10,422 nucleotides of DNA from CAIKAP01 sp964574605 (GTDB taxonomy: Bacteria > Verrucomicrobiota > Verrucomicrobiia > Palsa-1439). Location: contig CAZNOK010000187.1 in NCBI GenBank assembly GCA_964574605.1, positions 1 through 10,422 on the forward strand, written 5' to 3'. How positions within the stretch are numbered: position 1 is the stretch's first letter; each line of letters opens with the position of its first letter. The notes below the pieces were generated by a model. The model saw nothing but the letters and a program-made list of their open reading frames with translations, was not told where the DNA came from and did no database searches. A program made the position numbers and the translations under genes. Below are positions 6,849 through 10,422 of this stretch, one piece after another.

Positions 6849-6881
6849 CGGTGACGGCGCATCCGGAACAAAACCGGAACA
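6849..6881 (+). repeat. Dispersed repeat, copy 2, containing CCGGAACA-AAA-CCGGAACA
   Basis: Partner of 5793-5824, about 1.06 kb away and in the same orientation. The core octamer pair is 6863-6881. It directly abuts the palindromic element at 6903-6971, suggesting both belong to one composite intergenic repeat. Confidence 0.6.
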
Positions 6882-6902
6882 TTTGCGTTACTGTCGGCGT
6901 CC

Positions 6903-6921
6903 CCCCGACTCCGAGTCGGGG
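6903..6921. repeat. Perfect palindrome CCCCGACT-ccg-AGTCGGGG
   Basis: An 8-base perfect stem with a 3-base loop, 79 bases past the stop of the four-helix-bundle gene. On either strand it would fold into a stable hairpin. Together with the next inverted repeat it looks like a REP-type element and could also end the transcript. Confidence 0.6.
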
Positions 6922-6926
6922 TTTGT

Positions 6927-6971
6927 CCGACTTCCGCCTTCGCTGATGGCTTCGGCGGACGGGAAAGTCGG
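6927..6971. repeat. Imperfect inverted repeat (REP-like)
   Basis: The outer arms CCGACTT (6927-6933) and AAGTCGG (6965-6971) are perfect complements. Directly inside, CCGCC (6934-6938) pairs with GGCGG (6954-6958). Six bases bulge on the right arm and 15 bases form the loop. It is about 28 bases downstream of the four-helix-bundle stop, so it may act as its transcript end, though the size and neighbouring palindrome suggest a repeat family. Confidence 0.55.
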
Positions 6972-6999
6972 CAGACCAACGCAGCCGGAATTTCATTGG

Positions 7000-7651
7000 T
7001 TACGGTTGCGCCCGTGGCGGCTGGTTGCGGTAGGCGAGGCGGGCGCGGGTCATGCGTTCGCGGAGGCCGCCTTTCTGGACGAAATCCTTTTCCAAACGGC
7101 GCAGTTGCTGGTCTATGAGGAAATTGGCCTGGTGAATCAGGCAGAGGGCGATGTTGGCGACGATTTCGGCGGAGCGGGTCTCGACATAGGAGCGATAGGT
7201 TTCGTAGGATTGATGCGGTTGACTGCCGAGCTTGCGGACGTAGAGGGCTTCTTTGGAGTTCTTGTCCCAGCGGCGCAACTCGCGGACGCGGAGATAATCT
7301 TCGTAATCGTCCAGCAGTTCTTCGAGGCTGGCGCGCGCCACATTGGTGAGCTTGATTTCGGTTTCGGTGGACGTGAGCGCGGCTTTGCTGCCTTCGAGGA
7401 TGTTCTTTTTGCCGGAGCGCGCGGCTTGGATCATCTGGTCTATGGTGCGGTCGCCTTTGGTGAGAAACTTGTGGCAGAAGCGGAAGGTGATGTCATAGAC
7501 CACCTCGGCTTTTTGGAAAGAGAGCAGCGTGCGCGGGTCGCCGCGCGGAGGCAAAAGACGATCCGGTGGATGCGAGGAATGGGAGTCATGTGAGGGATGA
7601 TTCCCATGACGCTCATGCTTCTTATTACTCGTATCGCCGGGCTTGGCGGTT
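7000..7651 (-). CDS. Four-helix-bundle suffix-domain protein, start missing in gap 2
   Basis: Two hundred and sixteen residues are visible before the stop; the start codon lies in the N run. The body matches the four-helix-bundle 'suffix' family, related to the S23/IVP four-helix proteins encoded in 23S rRNA intervening sequences and to the Avd proteins of diversity-generating retroelements. Key stretches are LLSFQKAEVVYDITFRFCHKF, DQMIQAARSGKKNILEGSKA, ETEIKLTNVARASLEELLDD, ANIALCLIHQANFLIDQQLR and KGGLRERMTRARLAYRN. The visible N-terminus is polar and His-rich, with SH/HP repeats (HGNHPSHDSHSSHPPD) that I recall from other members. Molecular function is not established. No reverse transcriptase, template repeat or rRNA gene is in the window. 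It lies downstream of the hydrolase gene, but co-transcription cannot be judged across the gap. Confidence 0.85.
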
Positions 7652-7751
7652 NNNNNNNNNNNNNNNNNNNNNNNNNNNNNNNNNNNNNNNNNNNNNNNNN
7701 NNNNNNNNNNNNNNNNNNNNNNNNNNNNNNNNNNNNNNNNNNNNNNNNNNN
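7652..7751. other. Assembly gap of 100 N (true length unknown)
   Basis: Unlike the first gap, the two flanks share no duplicated sequence. The hydrolase frame enters it from the right just after the catalytic His, and the four-helix-bundle frame leaves it on the left without a start codon. So the gap hides a real stretch: at least the hydrolase C-terminus and stop, and the start of the next gene. Confidence 0.9.
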
Positions 7752-8469
7752 TGTGGCCTTCGCCGGGGATGAGCTTCACGGTGATCTTGCCGCCGCCCGC
7801 TTCGTAGCGCTCTTTGAGTAGTTTCGTGTTCAGGTCGTAGGGCACGACCACGTCGCTGTCGCCGTGCACCGCGAACATCGGCACTTTGTTCGCCAGCAGA
7901 CCTTGCAAGTTGTCCAAGGGATTGAACTCCTTCAGCCGCGCGGTGAGTTGCTCCTCGGTCATCGCGAAATCCGCGAGCGTCTGCGCCTTCGAGTTTTTCA
8001 GCGGCCAGCTCGCGAGATTGCACACGGGATAAATGCCGACCCACGCGCGCAACTTGTCCGGATGACGGAACGCCCACGCGAGCGTCATCATGCCGCCGCG
8101 ACTTTGGCCGAGGAGAATCGGTTTCGGCGACCAGCCGCGCTTCACCATCGCGCCGTGAAACTCGTCGAACTTCGCCGTGCTCGCCGGCGATCCGCGCACT
8201 TCGCCCAAATCGAAACCCGCGATACTGATGCCCGCCTTCATGAACGCCTCGAAATACATCCTCCGACCTGCCAGCGAGACGCCGCCTTTCAACGTCGGCG
8301 CATACCACAGCCACGGCTTGCCTTCCGCGGGCTTCGGAGCGGTGTAAAGGACTGCTTTGTTGCCGTTGACCTCGAAGGTTTCAGGTTTTCTGGGCAGAGC
8401 GTCTTGTGCAGGCGAAGAGACGGTTGCCAAGGAAACAGCAGATGCGATCAAGAGCAGTGTGTAGTTCAT
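7752..8469 (-). CDS. Secreted alpha/beta hydrolase (prolyl-oligopeptidase/esterase-like), C-terminus lost in gap 2
   Basis: Two hundred and thirty-nine residues are visible. A signal peptide (LLLIASAVSLATVSSPAQ, 5-22) precedes an alpha/beta hydrolase fold. Residues 120-126 carry the nucleophile elbow LGQSRGG with S123. HGDSDVVVPY (202-211) supplies the acid, probably D206. GEGH (236-239) supplies the catalytic His, the last codon before the N run. All three triad residues are therefore present, and probably only a few tens of residues are missing. Such proteins are often esterases, including deacetylases of polysaccharides, or peptidases; the substrate is unknown. I start at the ATG 8469-8467, which overlaps the E1 beta stop as ATGA and begins the signal peptide. 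An in-frame ATG or alternative start up to 20 codons upstream would bury the signal. No clear Shine-Dalgarno is seen, so translation is probably coupled. Confidence 0.85.
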
Positions 8470-9446
8470 AAGGTTGTGTTCATCAGTTGGTGTATGGCAT
8501 TCACGATAGTGTTCACTTGTGGCAAGCACGCATCTTCCAAAACGGGACTGAACAGCAACGGCACATTCGCTCCGCCAAGAACTCGCGGCTCGGCGTCGAG
8601 ATAATCAAAATACTCGGCCACCACGCGCCGCACAATCTCAGCGCCGGCTCCGCAACGCACTGGCGCTTCATGCACCACGAGAAGTCGGCCCGTCTTCATC
8701 ACGCTGGCGCCGATGGCGTCCATGTCGAGCGGTTGCAGACTGCGGGCGTCAATCACCTCAACGTCCACAGTGCCTTCCAACTGTTTCGCCGCCGCGAGCG
8801 CTTTGCGGCGCGGGAAACCCAGTGTGACGACCGTCACATCTTTGCCTTGGCGCGCCACGTCGGCTTGGCAAAGCGGCACGATCCATTCGCCTTCGGGCAC
8901 TTTTTCCGCTTCGTAGTAGAGATTTCGATCCTCGATGAACATTACCGGGTGATCGTCACGGATGGCCGCTTTCAGGAGACCTTTGGCGTCATAAACCGTG
9001 GCCGGCATGACGACCTTGAAGCCGGGAATGTGAAGGAAAATGGCTTCCTGACTCTGCGAGTGTTGCGCGGCCTCGCGCGTGCCGGCCCCGGCTTGTGCGC
9101 GGATGGTGATCGGCAGTTTGATTTGGCCGCCGGACATTGCCGGTAACTTGGCCATCTGGCTCAGAAACTGATCCATCCCGACGTAACAAAACGGCATGTA
9201 CATGATTTCCAAAATTGGACGCAGCCCGGTCATGGCCGAGCCGGTGGCGATGCCGGTGAAGGCGGCTTCGGAGATTGGCGTGCCGCGGACTCGTTTCGGG
9301 CCGAATTTCTCCAACAGCCCGACGGTTTCCTTCCAGACGCCGCCCTTGATATCCACATCCTCACCGATGACATACACGGATTCGTCCCGCGCCATCTCTT
9401 CTTGCATGGCTTCGATGATGGCTTCGATGTAGGTGAGCTTGCGCAT
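8466..9446 (-). CDS. 2-oxo acid dehydrogenase (pyruvate/acetoin dehydrogenase-type) E1 component, beta subunit
   Basis: This 326-residue beta subunit of a heterotetrameric ThDP-dependent E1 pairs with the alpha subunit encoded just upstream; together they decarboxylate a 2-oxo acid or cleave acetoin, then acylate a lipoyl E2. Family marks are the start RKLTYIEAIIEAMQEEM, VIGEDVDIKGGVWKET (27-41), PISEAAFTGIATGSAM (57-72) with E60 as the ThDP-activating glutamate, AAQHSQS (126-132) with the active-site H129, GFKVVMPAT (142-150), and a transketolase-C-like domain with VIDARSLQPLD (231-241) and VVHEAP (257-262). The ATG at 9446 shares one base with the alpha stop (TGATG). AGGAGG (9459-9454) lies seven bases before it, a near-perfect ribosome site that fixes this start over an in-frame codon at 9488. 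Substrate (pyruvate, acetoin or branched-chain acid) cannot be fixed; no E2 or E3 is visible. Confidence 0.93.
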   Translation of the reverse strand: MRKLTYIEAIIEAMQEEMARDESVYVIGEDVDIKGGVWKETVGLLEKFGPKRVRGTPISEAAFTGIATGSAMTGLRPILEIMYMPFCYVGMDQFLSQMAKLPAMSGGQIKLPITIRAQAGAGTREAAQHSQSQEAIFLHIPGFKVVMPATVYDAKGLLKAAIRDDHPVMFIEDRNLYYEAEKVPEGEWIVPLCQADVARQGKDVTVVTLGFPRRKALAAAKQLEGTVDVEVIDARSLQPLDMDAIGASVMKTGRLLVVHEAPVRCGAGAEIVRRVVAEYFDYLDAEPRVLGGANVPLLFSPVLEDACLPQVNTIVNAIHQLMNTTL

Positions 9447-10393
9447 CAAACCGCCTCCTCGTGGAGGAAGGCGCGAACTTCCGGCCACGGACTTTGCTGG
9501 GCGAATTCCACGGCTTCGTCCAACTCGCGTTCGATTTGCTTCCGCATCCTTGCGACCTGTTCTTGGCCGAGTTTCAGTCGGCGGCGGAACCGTTCGATGG
9601 GATTGGCCTCAATCGTTCCCCAGCGTTCGCGTTCTTCGTCAGGCCGCTCGTCGGGGATGATCCCGCAGTGCGGCTCGACCCGATACGTGTCGCACACCAG
9701 CAACGTCGGCCCGTCGCCGGCACGCGCGCGCTGGACAGCTCGGCGAGCTGCTTCGAACACGGCGGGGCAATCGTTGCCGTCCACGCGGACGCCGGGGATG
9801 CCGTGCGGCGCGGCGTAGGCAGAGAAATCCAGATTGGCCGCCGACTTGGAGACCGGCGTGGTCGCTGCGTACTGGTTGTTTTCGCAAACGGCGATGAAAG
9901 GCAACTTCCATTTCGCGGCGAGATTGAGCGATTCGTGCAAGACGCCCTGATACATGGCGCCGTCGCCGAAATACGACACGGCAACAGAATCCGTTCCGCG
10001 ATATTGCGCGGAGAACGCGGCACCCAACGCGAGCGGAATGCCGCCGCCGACGATGCCGTTGCCACCCATGAAACCGATGGACAGATCGAACATGTGCATC
10101 GAACCGCCGCAGCCGCGCGAACAACCGGTCGCCTTGCCCATCAGTTCGGCCATCATCCGTTTCAAGTCGCCGCCCTTGGCAATCAGATGACCGTGACCGC
10201 GATGCGTGCTGAACACGTAGTCGTCTTTGCGCAACGCCTCGCTGACGCCTATGGCGATTGCCTCTTGGCCAATATACAAGTGAATCGCGCCGACAATTTC
10301 ACCGGCGCGGTAGAGTTGTTTGACGCGCTGCTCGAACAACCGGATGGTCAACATCCGTCGGAACATCAGCCGGTATAGGTCGCCCTTGTTCAT
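9446..10393 (-). CDS. 2-oxo acid dehydrogenase (pyruvate/acetoin dehydrogenase-type) E1 component, alpha subunit
   Basis: This 315-residue alpha subunit binds ThDP diphosphate and metal. It opens with LYRLMFRRMLTIRLFEQRV and GEIVGAIHLYIGQEAIAIGV (31-50), followed by STHRGHGHLIAKG (62-74), GCGGSMHMFD (94-103), and the ThDP signature starting YFGDGA (141-146) and closing with CENNQYA (170-176). The regulatory loop that usually reads YRxxGHS is YRVEPHCGIIPDE here (237-249), so the Gly and Ser flanking the conserved His are replaced. The ATG at 10393 begins at the expected place for the short bacterial form. No clear Shine-Dalgarno precedes it, and an upstream frame ending in TGA at 10398-10396 may be the tail of another gene in the same operon. 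It overlaps the beta gene by one base. The compact length fits acetoin- or pyruvate-type enzymes rather than the long AceE type. Confidence 0.93.
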   Translation of the reverse strand: MNKGDLYRLMFRRMLTIRLFEQRVKQLYRAGEIVGAIHLYIGQEAIAIGVSEALRKDDYVFSTHRGHGHLIAKGGDLKRMMAELMGKATGCSRGCGGSMHMFDLSIGFMGGNGIVGGGIPLALGAAFSAQYRGTDSVAVSYFGDGAMYQGVLHESLNLAAKWKLPFIAVCENNQYAATTPVSKSAANLDFSAYAAPHGIPGVRVDGNDCPAVFEAARRAVQRARAGDGPTLLVCDTYRVEPHCGIIPDERPDEERERWGTIEANPIERFRRRLKLGQEQVARMRKQIERELDEAVEFAQQSPWPEVRAFLHEEAV

Positions 10394-10422
10394 CGTCAGT
10401 CTGAAGCGGTCGCGGAAAGCGC
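10394..10422 (-). other. Right edge, possible end of a preceding gene
   Basis: Only 29 bases are visible. One minus-strand frame is open from the edge and ends in TGA (10398-10396), two bases before the E1 alpha ATG. This would suit another tightly packed operon member, but eight codons are too few to identify or confirm a gene. Confidence 0.2.

Larger units (their letters stand above)
6688..6999 (-). promoter_or_regulatory. 312-base non-coding region rich in palindromes, upstream of the secreted-protein gene
   Basis: I see no gene here. Going from the gene outward, it contains three perfect short palindromes: TCTAATTAGA (6700-6709), TGACGTCA (6715-6722) and CGGCCAGTGGCCG (6757-6769). An inverted pair, 6705-6713 with 6742-6750 (8 of 9 matches), encloses TGACGTCA. 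Beyond these come repeat copy 2 (6849-6881) and two larger inverted repeats (6903-6971). No convincing sigma70 promoter or Shine-Dalgarno sequence precedes 6687. The open frame through it is likely an accident of high GC. Confidence 0.5.

Noticed and set aside
6688..6996. N-terminal extension of the secreted protein by 103 residues
   Set aside because: It would bury a good signal peptide, is Arg-rich, and is translated from palindromic repeat DNA.
7566..7615. Short ATG/CAT-rich repeats as a CRISPR or tandem repeat array
   Set aside because: The units are degenerate and have no spacers. They are explained by the His/Ser-rich coding of the four-helix-bundle protein.
7000..8529. Hydrolase-four-helix-bundle fusion protein of 509 residues
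   Set aside because: The frame is continuous only through 100 Ns of arbitrary length. The two parts belong to unrelated families that normally stand alone.
1..10422. tRNA, rRNA, CRISPR array or integrase/transposase
   Set aside because: I looked on both strands and saw no cloverleaf, rRNA segment, regular repeat-spacer array or recombinase motif.

Overview
The window is a piece of a gapped draft assembly (two 100-base N runs, at 1580-1679 and 7652-7751) from a GC-rich bacterium. Every gene I can support lies on the minus strand. The four-helix-bundle 'suffix' protein, the secreted HEAT-like protein next to palindromic repeats, and the exported six-hairpin glycosidase-like protein suggest Verrucomicrobiota or a relative in the PVC group. 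That assignment is an inference from gene content; no rRNA or phylogenetic marker is present.

Reading in the direction of transcription (right to left): (1) 10393-8466 encodes the alpha and beta subunits of a thiamine-diphosphate (ThDP) 2-oxo acid dehydrogenase E1. A secreted alpha/beta hydrolase follows, overlapping by 4 bases (8469 down to the second gap). (2) Beyond the gap lies a four-helix-bundle suffix protein (ends at 7000), whose start is lost in the gap. (3) 6688-6999 holds no gene but contains palindromes and a short dispersed repeat. (4) 6687-5905 is a secreted protein of unknown function followed by a strong hairpin. (5) 5693-328 is a tight four-gene operon: transketolase N-terminal half, transketolase C-terminal half, a uroporphyrinogen-decarboxylase-family (UroD/MtaA-like) protein and a large secreted (alpha/alpha)6 glycosidase-like protein. 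Every junction in it is a 4-base ATGA stop/start overlap. (6) At the left edge, positions 157-1 encode the first 52 residues of a type I restriction-modification methyltransferase (HsdM).

The first N run is an assembly artefact: the same 55 bases sit on both sides of it, and removing one copy plus the Ns restores one uninterrupted 810-residue reading frame. The second N run shows no flanking duplication and hides real sequence: the end of the hydrolase and the start of the four-helix-bundle gene.

The best candidate for a little-described system is the 5693-328 operon. It couples an exported glycan-active protein to a split transketolase and a cofactor/methyl-transfer-type UroD homologue, with a second two-subunit ThDP enzyme nearby. 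This would fit a catabolic route for an unusual (branched, sulfonated or O-methylated) sugar, but the substrate cannot be read from the sequence. A second signal is a 19-base pattern, CCGGAACA-N3-CCGGAACA, that occurs three times: once on each side of the secreted-protein gene and once inside the glycosidase gene.
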